A stretch of DNA of 15,518 bases from Anaerolineales bacterium (GTDB lineage: Bacteria > Chloroflexota > Anaerolineae > Anaerolineales > DRMV01), in the NCBI GenBank assembly GCA_026991215.1, contig JALXBY010000247.1:1-15518 (forward strand), in the 5' to 3' direction. Below are positions 7,569 to 15,077 of this stretch, one piece after another. The translations under genes and the position numbers were made by a program. Below the pieces are notes generated by a model, which was given only the letters and a program-made list of their open reading frames with translations, ran no database searches and had not been told where the DNA came from. Positions within the stretch are counted from its first letter, which is position 1. Every line of letters starts with the position of its first letter.

Positions 7569-8069
7569 ATGGCTTCGGAAAACCCGGCCCTCTGGCCGCC
7601 CAAACTGCGGGAATACCTGGAGACCCTGGAATGGCTGCAAGACCCCCAGGAGCGCTACGCGTTCCTGATCGAACTGGCCGACGCCTTCCGGCCGGTGCCG
7701 CCGGAGATTGCCACGCCCCCTTACCCCAAGAGCAACCTGGTGCCCCATTGCGAATCCCAGGCCTACGTGTGGGCCGTGGAAGCCCCGGAAGGGCACGCCT
7801 TTCGCTACTATTTCGCGGTGGAAAACCCCCAGGGCCTTTCGGCCATGGCCATGGCCAAAATCCTGGACGACGCCTGTTCGGGCGCACCGGCCTGGCAGGT
7901 GGCCCACCTGCCCGATGACCTGCCCCAACGCATCTTCGGCTCGCGGCTGAGCATGGGCCGAACCATGGGGCTGGAGGGGATGGTGGCCATGGTCCGGGAA
8001 CCGGCCCGGCAACACCTGGCCGCCTGCCCGGTGTGCCAGCAGGCCCTGGCCGAGGTCCAGAATGCGTAG
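7569..8069 (+). CDS. sufE: SufE-like cysteine desulfuration/sulfur acceptor protein
   Basis: SufE proteins take persulfide sulfur from a cysteine desulfurase and pass it on for Fe-S cluster assembly. The 166-residue product has the family outline: 'LREYLETLEWLQDPQERYAFLIEL', then the acceptor Cys at C61 in 'VPHCESQAYVW' (E. coli has GCQSQVW). Next come a helix starting 'AMAMAKILDDACSG' and 'GLEGMVAMVRE' near the end. An additional CPVC pair sits close to the C-terminus, beyond the usual fold; its role is unknown. ATG 7569 has GGAGGAGG upstream; a nearby ATG at 7562 is out of frame. No desulfurase (SufS) is in view. The neighbouring sulfurtransferase suggests a shared sulfur-transfer theme. 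The RNA methyltransferase gene starts 32 bp later. Confidence 0.87.
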   Translation: MASENPALWPPKLREYLETLEWLQDPQERYAFLIELADAFRPVPPEIATPPYPKSNLVPHCESQAYVWAVEAPEGHAFRYYFAVENPQGLSAMAMAKILDDACSGAPAWQVAHLPDDLPQRIFGSRLSMGRTMGLEGMVAMVREPARQHLAACPVCQQALAEVQNA

Positions 8070-8101
8070 CCGCGGCACGCCCTGTACAGGTCTTCGCCCC
8101 C

Positions 8102-8872
8102 ATGGGCCGTGAGCACACTCCCACGCGCGAGTGGCTGTACGGCCGGCAGGCCGTGTACGAGGCGCTGCGGGCCGGCCGCCGGTCCTTTTACCGCCTGTGG
8201 GTTTACGAAGGCGCACGACTGCGGGGCCGGCTGGCCGACATCGTCCAGGACCTGGCCCCCCGCCGGGGCCTGACCCCGGAGTTCCGCCCCAAGGCCGACC
8301 TGGACGCGGTGGCCGAGCGGCACCAGGGTGTGGCTTTGGAGGCGGGGCCGTACCCTTATGTAGACTTCCCCGACCTGCTGGCCCGGCTCCAGGACCAGGC
8401 GGAACCGGTCTTCCTCCTGCTCATCGACAGTGTGCAGGACCCCCGCAACCTGGGGGCCATTTTGCGGAGCGCGGAGGCCACCGGCGTGCACGGCGTGGTG
8501 CTGCCCTACCGACGGCGGGCCGGGGTCACGCCTACGGTGGTGCGGGCCTCGGCCGGGGCCAGCGAGCATTTGCGCATCGCCCAGGCGAACCTGGCCCAGG
8601 CCATCGACCGGCTCAAGGAGGCCGGCCTTTGGGTGTTGGGGCTGGATGCCGGCCCTTCGGCCCAGCCCTGGGACGTGGGTTGGGCCGCGCAGCCCCTGGC
8701 CCTGGTGGTGGGCAGCGAGGGGGAAGGGCTGCGCGCCCTGGTCCGGACGCGATGTGACGTATTGCTCCGGCTGCCCATGTACGGTAAGGTAGCCTCGCTG
8801 AACGCGTCGGTCGCGGCCGGCGTGGCCCTGTATCTCATCCGCCTGGCCCGCGCCGGCCTGATTCACGGCTGA
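8102..8872 (+). CDS. rlmB: SpoU/TrmH-family RNA 2'-O-methyltransferase (23S rRNA RlmB-like)
   Basis: The protein has 256 residues from ATG 8102 (E. coli RlmB has 243). An N-terminal substrate-binding domain of the L30e-like type begins 'WLYGRQAVYEALRAG'. The SPOUT catalytic domain then shows motif 1, N116-L-G-A-I-L-R122 in 'DPRNLGAILRSAEATG'. Motif 2 is GSEGEG at 204-209 and motif 3 is 'LPMYGKVASLNASVA' with N234, all parts of the trefoil-knot SAM site. RlmB methylates the ribose of G2251 in 23S rRNA; a related tRNA or rRNA target cannot be excluded. The start is not backed by a strong Shine-Dalgarno; the in-frame start at 8033 would overlap sufE and add 23 unmatched residues. It probably belongs to the sufE-lspA operon. 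Confidence 0.9.
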   Translation: MGREHTPTREWLYGRQAVYEALRAGRRSFYRLWVYEGARLRGRLADIVQDLAPRRGLTPEFRPKADLDAVAERHQGVALEAGPYPYVDFPDLLARLQDQAEPVFLLLIDSVQDPRNLGAILRSAEATGVHGVVLPYRRRAGVTPTVVRASAGASEHLRIAQANLAQAIDRLKEAGLWVLGLDAGPSAQPWDVGWAAQPLALVVGSEGEGLRALVRTRCDVLLRLPMYGKVASLNASVAAGVALYLIRLARAGLIHG

Positions 8873-8910
8873 AGGGCCGACGCCACCTTGCCACCGGAGT
8901 GCCGAAACCC

Positions 8911-9480
8911 ATGTCCCGACTGCGCAACTACGTTTTCCTCATCGTCGTTGCTGGCGGGGTGCTGGCCCTGGACCAGACGGTCAAAGCCTGGGTGCGGAAC
9001 CACTTTGCCCTGGGCCTGGGCCGCACCTTGCTCTGGGAACCCATTCCCGTGCGCCTGGTCCACTGGTACAACACCGGCGGCGTGTTCGGCCTGTTGCAGG
9101 GGTATTCGACCTTGTGGGTGGTCCTGGCCCTGGTCATCACCCTGTTGCTGCTGCACGCCTACCCCCGCATGGCCCGCAACCGGCTGTTGCGGCTGGCCCT
9201 GGCCCTGCAACTGGGCGGAGCGCTGGGCAACCTGACCGACCGGCTCCTGCGGGGTTACGTCACGGATTTCATCTCCATCGGCCGGTTCCCCGTGTTCAAC
9301 CTGGCGGATGTGGCCATCACCCTGGGCATTGGGTTGCTGTTGTTGGATACCCTGCGCTGGTCCGAACCCCCACAGCAGGAAGCCGCACCCCAACCGCCCG
9401 AAGCCCCCATGTCTTCGGAGGCAACGGCCTCCCACGCGGCGGGTTCGGCCCCTGCCGGTCCCCCTTTGGAAGAAACGTAA
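8911..9480 (+). CDS. lspA: Lipoprotein signal peptidase (signal peptidase II)
   Basis: LspA is an inner-membrane aspartic protease that removes signal peptides from diacylglyceryl-modified prolipoproteins. Four hydrophobic segments are visible. The family motifs are 'LDQTVKAW' (D21), 'YNTGGVFG', 'GNLTDR' with catalytic D110, and 'FNLADVAI' with catalytic D133. The protein is 189 residues from ATG 8911 because of a Pro/Ala/Glu-rich cytoplasmic tail of about 40 residues after the last helix, which is not part of the enzyme core. CGGAG lies about 11 bases before ATG 8911; a GTG at 8899 in the same frame would add four residues. The gene follows rlmB by 38 bp and precedes the repeat protein by 26 bp. 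Confidence 0.92.
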   Translation: MSRLRNYVFLIVVAGGVLALDQTVKAWVRNHFALGLGRTLLWEPIPVRLVHWYNTGGVFGLLQGYSTLWVVLALVITLLLLHAYPRMARNRLLRLALALQLGGALGNLTDRLLRGYVTDFISIGRFPVFNLADVAITLGIGLLLLDTLRWSEPPQQEAAPQPPEAPMSSEATASHAAGSAPAGPPLEET

Positions 9481-9506
9481 ACGCCTGAACCGCGACGGTG
9501 CCCCTC

Positions 9507-11327
9507 ATGGACGCCCAACCGACTGCCCCACGGCCCCCGCGCCTGGCCCGGTTGCTGGCCCTGGGCCTTTTGCTTTTGAGCGGTGCGGCCCTGGCCATGC
9601 AGCGTGGGGTCCGGCCGCGGCGGTTCACCTGCCCCCCTGTGGGCTGCGTGCCGGGGTACCGGGTCGATGCCGCCTTCTACCAGGAAGTGCTGGAACAGGC
9701 CGGCCTGCCGGTTTCCCCCATGGCGGTCCAGGCTTTGCGGCACTGGGCAGGGTATGAACAAAGTCGAGCCTGCTGGAACCCCCTGGCCGTGGCCCGCCTG
9801 CTCCCCAACTGGCGCTGCGATTACAACAGCCGGCGGGTGCAGCACTACCCGACCCGGCAGATGGGCATCCAGGCCACGGTGGAGACGCTGCAACTGCCCA
9901 TGTACGAGGGCCTGCGGACCTTCCTCGCGGGCCGGGTGTTCCCCCGCAAGGCCCTGGAGCGTTCCTTAGGGTACTGGATTCGGGGCCTGGCCACGGGCTG
10001 CGGCGGCTATTGCCCCGCGTTGCTGCAGGAGTGGGCCTGGCTGTGGCAGGAAAGCCCACGGCCGGCCCCCCGCTGCCCCGATGGGTGGTTCCGGCTGTAC
10101 GTCTGGCAACTGACGCTGCCAGCCGGTCCCCAGCGCCGGACGGCTTGCGTCCCCACCATCGAGGCCCAGATGGAGGCCGAGGCGCCCGGCGCGGTGCTCC
10201 TGCACTGGCGGGGATGGCGTTACCTCGGCGGCCCCCAGCCGAAACTGCGGCGGCTGGGCGGCGAGGCGCTGCTCCTGTGGGTCGATGGGCAGCGGGTGAC
10301 CGAAGAGGTCGTGACGCTGCACCCAGGATGGCACTTCGTCGAAGCCTGGGCGCTGCTCGCGCCCGAGGGGGACCGGGTCGCGGTGCTGTTCGATGGGTCT
10401 GGACGGCCCCAAGGCCGCCGGCCCCAGGGGGAAACCTGCCCGGAATGCACGCCCCCGTGCCTGACGGGGCAGGAAGTGCCGCGAAGTTTCTTCGTCCAGG
10501 TGCTGCGGGCCGCGGGCCTGCCCACGAGCAACACGAACGTGCGGATTTTGTTGACCTGGCAGGCGTATACGAAGGGCCAAGCCTGCTGGAACCCCCTGGG
10601 CCTGTACCGGGCCATGCCCGGATGGAGCCAGCGGGCCGCCACCGGCCAGGTCCATTACCGGGACCCGGCCATGGGCGTGTATGCCACGGCTGCCGGCCTG
10701 GGCCTGCCCCAGGCCGCGGCCATCCGGGACCTGCTGCGCGGGGAAGCGGTTCAGCGGCAGGCCCTGGAGCGGGCGCTGAGCCTGTGGCACAGCGGTCGGC
10801 CCAACCGCTGCGGCCCGCGGTGCCAGAGCCTGGTCCAGCGCTGGCTGGCCCTGGCGGGGAACCGGGTCGATGGACCTTCCCCCGCGCAGGAAGGCGGGAC
10901 ATGCCGACCCCGCCGGTGCCCCCTGGGTCGCGGGGTGGAAGAAGCCTTCTTCCTGGACCTGCTGGAAACCCTGGACCTCCCGGCGACGCCGCGACGCCTG
11001 CAGATGCTGACCCTCTGGCAGGAGGCGGCCAACAGCCCGGCCTGCTGGAACCCCTTAGGCCTGGCCTGGGATACGGGCCGCAGCCTGTGCGCGGATGCCA
11101 GCGGCGGCTGGCACTTCACGGGGAGGACGCAAGGGGTTCTGGCTACGGCCCTGGCCCTGCGGCAGCCCGAATTTCGCCCGTTGTGGCAGGCGCTGGTGGG
11201 CCGTCCGGTCCCACGGGAGGCCCTGCGGGAAAGCCTGGCCCGCTGGTTCGGCGAAAGCCCCTGGTCCTGCGTCCGGTGCATCCGCCTGCTGCGGCTTTGG
11301 CGGGCGATGGGGGTGGTGGGGGAGTGA
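9507..11327 (+). CDS. Secreted Cys-rich protein with three lysin/tape-measure-like repeats and a PA14-like insert
   Basis: The 606-residue product begins with a probable Sec signal peptide: an Arg-containing start, a Leu-rich core and 'GAALA' before the mature part at about residue 31. No lipobox Cys is seen. Three homologous units start at about residues 42, 311 and 466. Each has a leading pair or cluster of Cys, then a 'GLP' helix, then 'ACWNPL', and ends in a second Cys pair followed by a Trp. In unit 1 the text after WNPL reads 'YNSRRVQHYPTRQMGIQATVETL', close to the 'NPLAT..FNS.GVQNY..G..ATV.TL' pattern in domains of mycobacteriophage lysins and tape-measure proteins; I infer relation to those, with unknown activity. 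Between units 1 and 2 (about 185-300) a beta-rich stretch, 'LLLWVDGQRV' then 'LHPGWHFVEAW', resembles PA14 carbohydrate-binding domains. A GTG at 9498 is an alternative start. The cell-envelope role is inference. Confidence 0.7.
   Translation: MDAQPTAPRPPRLARLLALGLLLLSGAALAMQRGVRPRRFTCPPVGCVPGYRVDAAFYQEVLEQAGLPVSPMAVQALRHWAGYEQSRACWNPLAVARLLPNWRCDYNSRRVQHYPTRQMGIQATVETLQLPMYEGLRTFLAGRVFPRKALERSLGYWIRGLATGCGGYCPALLQEWAWLWQESPRPAPRCPDGWFRLYVWQLTLPAGPQRRTACVPTIEAQMEAEAPGAVLLHWRGWRYLGGPQPKLRRLGGEALLLWVDGQRVTEEVVTLHPGWHFVEAWALLAPEGDRVAVLFDGSGRPQGRRPQGETCPECTPPCLTGQEVPRSFFVQVLRAAGLPTSNTNVRILLTWQAYTKGQACWNPLGLYRAMPGWSQRAATGQVHYRDPAMGVYATAAGLGLPQAAAIRDLLRGEAVQRQALERALSLWHSGRPNRCGPRCQSLVQRWLALAGNRVDGPSPAQEGGTCRPRRCPLGRGVEEAFFLDLLETLDLPATPRRLQMLTLWQEAANSPACWNPLGLAWDTGRSLCADASGGWHFTGRTQGVLATALALRQPEFRPLWQALVGRPVPREALRESLARWFGESPWSCVRCIRLLRLWRAMGVVGE
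9768..11054 (+). repeat. Three copies of a 15-bp repeat (GCCTGCTGGAACCCC) inside the secreted protein gene
   Basis: Exact copies occur at 9768-9782, 10581-10595 and 11040-11054, encoding the ACWNPL core of each protein repeat. The surrounding nucleotide sequence is only moderately similar, so the units have diverged except at this core. Confidence 0.8.
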
Positions 11328-11330
11328 TGA

Positions 11331-14300
11331 CTACATCCATATATGCTCGATTGAAATTTCGGCTTCCCGTTCCGTCTGCCATTTCTGAAAACGGTCCCAT
11401 TCGTTCAGCCAGCGCTGAATTTGGGTCTTGAGGGAGGCACGAACTCGGGCGAAATTCTCCGGACGTCCTTCTCGGGGCTTCATGGACTGCAAAACCTCCC
11501 GAGTCGCGGTCAGGTCGAAAGCCTCGTTCACCTGTTCGGCCCTCAGAAACTGCCATAAGCGGTCAAAAGGCTCTCCCCAAGCACGAATCGTTTGCCACAA
11601 CTGGCCCAGAGAAACCTGGCTCCGAAACAGGGGCTGTCGTTCCAGGTGGAAAAGAAGCAGCGACGTGCATCGCTGCCAGAGCTCGCGACCGCGGGCCAGC
11701 AGGGCCTGTTTCCACAATCTGGCCAGTTGCTCCCTGTTTTTTATCCATCGGGCTCTTCGCGCTTGAAGAAGACGGCGGAAATCCGCCTCGGCTTCGGCTA
11801 CGGCGTTGTCATCCCAAGGCATCAGGGAGGACCAACGGCCCAAGATGGCTCGCAAACGGTCCAGCGTTGTGATGCGATGGATGCCACCCTCCGCGGTTCG
11901 TACATACCACACGGTCAGCGGCGGACGCTCCCGTACCCGCAGGATGAGCAACCTTGGCGAAGTCGGTGTATGCGAAACATAGGGTAAAGAACCTGCCAGG
12001 GATTCCAGCCAGACGTCCCAACAGGGATGACCATAGGAGAGAAGCGCCACAGTGTTGGGGTGGGCTTCAAATTCCTGAGGTCGAAAGGTCACCTGTCCGT
12101 GCTGGCCATCGGGAAGACGGAGTTCGTACCGAGAGGTTTCGGGGTCAAGAGGACGCAACGCCCCGCGTAAGTTCGGCTCTTCCCGAACCCAGGCTTCCAA
12201 TGTGTCGGGCGTCCAGGGCGGCGTTGCTTCTTCGGTTTTGACGCGGGTCGGCTCCACCCATTCATCCAAATTCAGCGAGAGCGTTGGCACTTCTTGTTCC
12301 AATTCGGCCAGGGCCCTCTGTAAGGCCACTTCCTGTTCTTTGGGTGGAAGCACGGCCAGCCGTTGAATGACGTCCTCGACCCGCATGAGAATGGGTTGCA
12401 ATGGACCTACCACTTGTTGAAAGAACCCAATACGCTCGCCCAGACGTCGGTAAACCTTTTCCTCAATGGTGTCCTGGTAAAAGTAGTGATAAATCCAGAC
12501 TTCGTCATGGATTTGTCCGATACGGTCAATGCGACCAATGCGCTGTTCCACCCGCATAGGGTTCCAGGGCATGTCGTAATTGATGAGCACCCCACAGGTC
12601 TGCAAGTTCAGGCCCTCGCTGGCGGCATCCGTGGCCAGCAGGAGGCGAACCTCTCCCTCCCGGAACGCGTTTTTCACCTGTTCCTTGGTCGCGGAGACCC
12701 ATTCCCGACCGTTCCACATTTCACCCCCTCGACCGCTGTAGCAGGCTACAGCACGACCGTACACCTTTACCAATCGTTCCCGCAGATAGTCCAGGGTATC
12801 CGTGTACTGGGTAAACACCAACACTCGGTCACGGCGCTGGAAAATCTCCCGCAAATCCTCAAGCAACTGCTCACTTTTGGAATCGTAATCCCCCAGAAAA
12901 ACAAGGCGGTCTAAGAGATTTTCCAGAGCACGAATCTCCTCCTGGCGGAGGGTGTCGGGTATTTGGGCCAAGGACACGGCCTCCTCCGGCACATCTTCAC
13001 CTAACAACAGGCTCTCCGCGCTGAGTTCGTCTTCCGGTTCCAGAATCTGTTGTGCCCGCTGCAAGGCTTGCAAACGGCGTTCCAGGCTACGCCGCAGGGC
13101 GTAAAGGCTACTGGTCAGGCGCCGACGATAGACGGTGAGCACAAAGCCCAGGCCTTTTCGGGTTTCCTCATAGCGCCGATAAAAAGCGGCGATGTATTCA
13201 CTCACCTCTCGATATAAGGCTTGCTCCGCTTCCCGCATGGGAATCCAGCGAGGGAAGGGCCGCCTCCGGGGAATGGGTTCTTGCAACAGCCCACGTTCGC
13301 GATACATGCGCAAGGTCTCGCGTGTATGGCGCAGGACCAAGCGCCGTAAAGGGGTATAACGCCGGGCCAGGCGCTTCAACCCCTTTTCCAGAACTTTGCG
13401 CTGATGTTCGGGTAAGCCATGCAGGTCCACCCGGCCCAGACGCAAGAAGCGCTCCAGACGTTGACGCTGGGGACCTGTCAGCTGGAGGGCCTTCAGGTCC
13501 CGGTCCCGTTCGTCATCTTCGGCCAGGCTCCATTCATCCCGCAGGAGCGGCAGTACACGGCGCCAGTCCACCGGGGAAGACATCATGGCCTGGAAGTACT
13601 CCACGAAGGCCAAACCCCGACGCAAGGCCCAGCTCCCACTTAAGCCCAGCAGGGAAAGAAGGTCCCAGACCTCAATCGGGTGAACCTGCATGGGTGTGGC
13701 CGTGAGGAGGAGCAGAAATTCCGTCCGATAGCTCAATTCCTGCAAGAGCGTAAGCATCTGATTGGGACGGTAGCGATGCAGGTCAAGGAAATCCCGGCGG
13801 CGGGCGTGGTGGGCCTCGTCCACCACGACCACGTCCCAGGCCGCGGCCTGCAACAAAGCTTCCCGCCGCTCGCGGCGGCGGGCCATCTGGGCCGAGGCCA
13901 GCAACCAGGACTTCGCTTCCCACGCGTCCGGGTCTGCAGGGGCCGGTTCCTGGCGACCGTCCCAGAACCGGTAGGCCCGACCGTCATAGATGGGCACCGA
14001 GAGGTTGAACTTCTCGTACAGCTCTTCCTGCCACTGCCGGAGCAGGGACCTGGGCGCCAGGATGAGCACGCGGCGGGCCAGGCCCATCAGCCACAGCTGG
14101 CGCAGGAGCAGGCCCGCGGAGATGGTCTTCCCCAGGCCCACCTCATCGGCAATCAGGAACCGCTGGGGATACCGCTCCAGGATGTGCTGCAGAATGAACC
14201 GCTGATGGGGCCAGGGATGGACCGCGGAGGTAACCAGAGCCAGCCGGTCCGCGTTGGGGAAGTGGGGGGCATCCCGCAGGAAGCGAGCCAGGATGGGGCC

Positions 14301-15077
14301 CGGAGCCAATTTGGTTTCCTCGGGCTTCTCGCGCATCAGGGGGGCTGCGTACTGAGCTTCCAGCGGGTCATGGGCCGGAGGTTCCCTGGGCGTGTATTCG
14401 AGCAGGCGCCGGCGCACGGCTTCAGGGATGGGGTAGGCCCGCCAGAAGGGGTGGCGGTTCTCCCAGATGTGCTGGAACTCCTGCCGGAAGTCCTCCACTC
14501 GCGCCTCCTCGCCCGGCTTCCAAGAGCAGAACACGGAGAACTCCTCGTAATTGGCCTGCCAGGCGGAAGCGGTCTCGTTAATGCTGCCCTGAAAGGCGAT
14601 GCGGTGGCCGCAGGCATCGGTCAGCACGCCGTATTTCACGTGGAAGAGGGCGGCCTGGGTGCCCTGCTGGGGAAGCACCACCCGGATGTGGAGGGTGCCG
14701 CTGGCCACCATCCAGGCCAGGGCCTCCAGGCGCTGCCGCGCGATGCGGTCGGCCAGGGTTTCGGGGTCGGGCACCAGGCGGGCCAGTGCCGAGGCCAGGA
14801 CCCGCTCCCGCTCCTCTTCCCCCCGGCGGATGGCTTCGGCATCCTCGGGGCTGAGCTGCGCGCCGATGAGCAGGCGCATGGTGCCGCCATGGGCGATGAG
14901 GTGGGCAATGCCCTGGGCCGCGACCACCAGTGCGTTGCTGGAGAAAAAGCCCACGGCCCGGTCGTAATGCCGGGCCCGTTTCAGCACCGGGATGTAGAAT
15001 GCCTGCAACAGGTCATCGGCACCACTGGTGTAGCGAAGCTTGAGGGGAAGGGAAGTGAAGCACGTTGGCGCACTCAT
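11331..15077 (-). CDS. PLD-like nuclease domain plus SNF2/RapA-type helicase, 1248 residues
   Basis: The N-terminal domain (about 1-200) is PLD-like: 'YDRAVGFFSSNAL' and a single HxK motif (H146, K148) followed by 'GSINET'. It is joined to an SF2 helicase of the SNF2 type. Walker A GLGKT has K317; DEAH is at 420-423; motif III 'TATP' is at about 459; a long helical insertion (about 480-730) carries coiled-coil-like Arg/Glu/Leu stretches. The second RecA-like lobe has 'VLVFTQYTDTLDYL', 'ATDAASEGLNLQ' and 'QRIGRIDRIGQ' (about 845-855). The last 350 residues are not recognised. Similar PLD-SNF2 proteins occur in defence and restriction loci; that role is inferred. ATG 15077 overlaps the PIN stop as ATGA, so the earlier ATG 15089 is rejected. 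Composition is mosaic (see findings). It converges on the repeat-protein gene with a 3-bp gap. Confidence 0.9.
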   Translation of the reverse strand: MSAPTCFTSLPLKLRYTSGADDLLQAFYIPVLKRARHYDRAVGFFSSNALVVAAQGIAHLIAHGGTMRLLIGAQLSPEDAEAIRRGEEERERVLASALARLVPDPETLADRIARQRLEALAWMVASGTLHIRVVLPQQGTQAALFHVKYGVLTDACGHRIAFQGSINETASAWQANYEEFSVFCSWKPGEEARVEDFRQEFQHIWENRHPFWRAYPIPEAVRRRLLEYTPREPPAHDPLEAQYAAPLMREKPEETKLAPGPILARFLRDAPHFPNADRLALVTSAVHPWPHQRFILQHILERYPQRFLIADEVGLGKTISAGLLLRQLWLMGLARRVLILAPRSLLRQWQEELYEKFNLSVPIYDGRAYRFWDGRQEPAPADPDAWEAKSWLLASAQMARRRERREALLQAAAWDVVVVDEAHHARRRDFLDLHRYRPNQMLTLLQELSYRTEFLLLLTATPMQVHPIEVWDLLSLLGLSGSWALRRGLAFVEYFQAMMSSPVDWRRVLPLLRDEWSLAEDDERDRDLKALQLTGPQRQRLERFLRLGRVDLHGLPEHQRKVLEKGLKRLARRYTPLRRLVLRHTRETLRMYRERGLLQEPIPRRRPFPRWIPMREAEQALYREVSEYIAAFYRRYEETRKGLGFVLTVYRRRLTSSLYALRRSLERRLQALQRAQQILEPEDELSAESLLLGEDVPEEAVSLAQIPDTLRQEEIRALENLLDRLVFLGDYDSKSEQLLEDLREIFQRRDRVLVFTQYTDTLDYLRERLVKVYGRAVACYSGRGGEMWNGREWVSATKEQVKNAFREGEVRLLLATDAASEGLNLQTCGVLINYDMPWNPMRVEQRIGRIDRIGQIHDEVWIYHYFYQDTIEEKVYRRLGERIGFFQQVVGPLQPILMRVEDVIQRLAVLPPKEQEVALQRALAELEQEVPTLSLNLDEWVEPTRVKTEEATPPWTPDTLEAWVREEPNLRGALRPLDPETSRYELRLPDGQHGQVTFRPQEFEAHPNTVALLSYGHPCWDVWLESLAGSLPYVSHTPTSPRLLILRVRERPPLTVWYVRTAEGGIHRITTLDRLRAILGRWSSLMPWDDNAVAEAEADFRRLLQARRARWIKNREQLARLWKQALLARGRELWQRCTSLLLFHLERQPLFRSQVSLGQLWQTIRAWGEPFDRLWQFLRAEQVNEAFDLTATREVLQSMKPREGRPENFARVRASLKTQIQRWLNEWDRFQKWQTEREAEISIEHIWM

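Noticed and set aside
8080..8091. Palindrome CCTGTACAGG before the RNA methyltransferase start
   Set aside because: It is short, has no loop and no partner copy elsewhere in the window; likely chance.
10010..11431. Plus-strand frame of 473 codons overlapping the repeat protein
   Set aside because: It is the +1 shadow of the repeat-protein gene, with Pro/Gly/Ala-rich content, and it lacks the Cys/WNPL periodicity.
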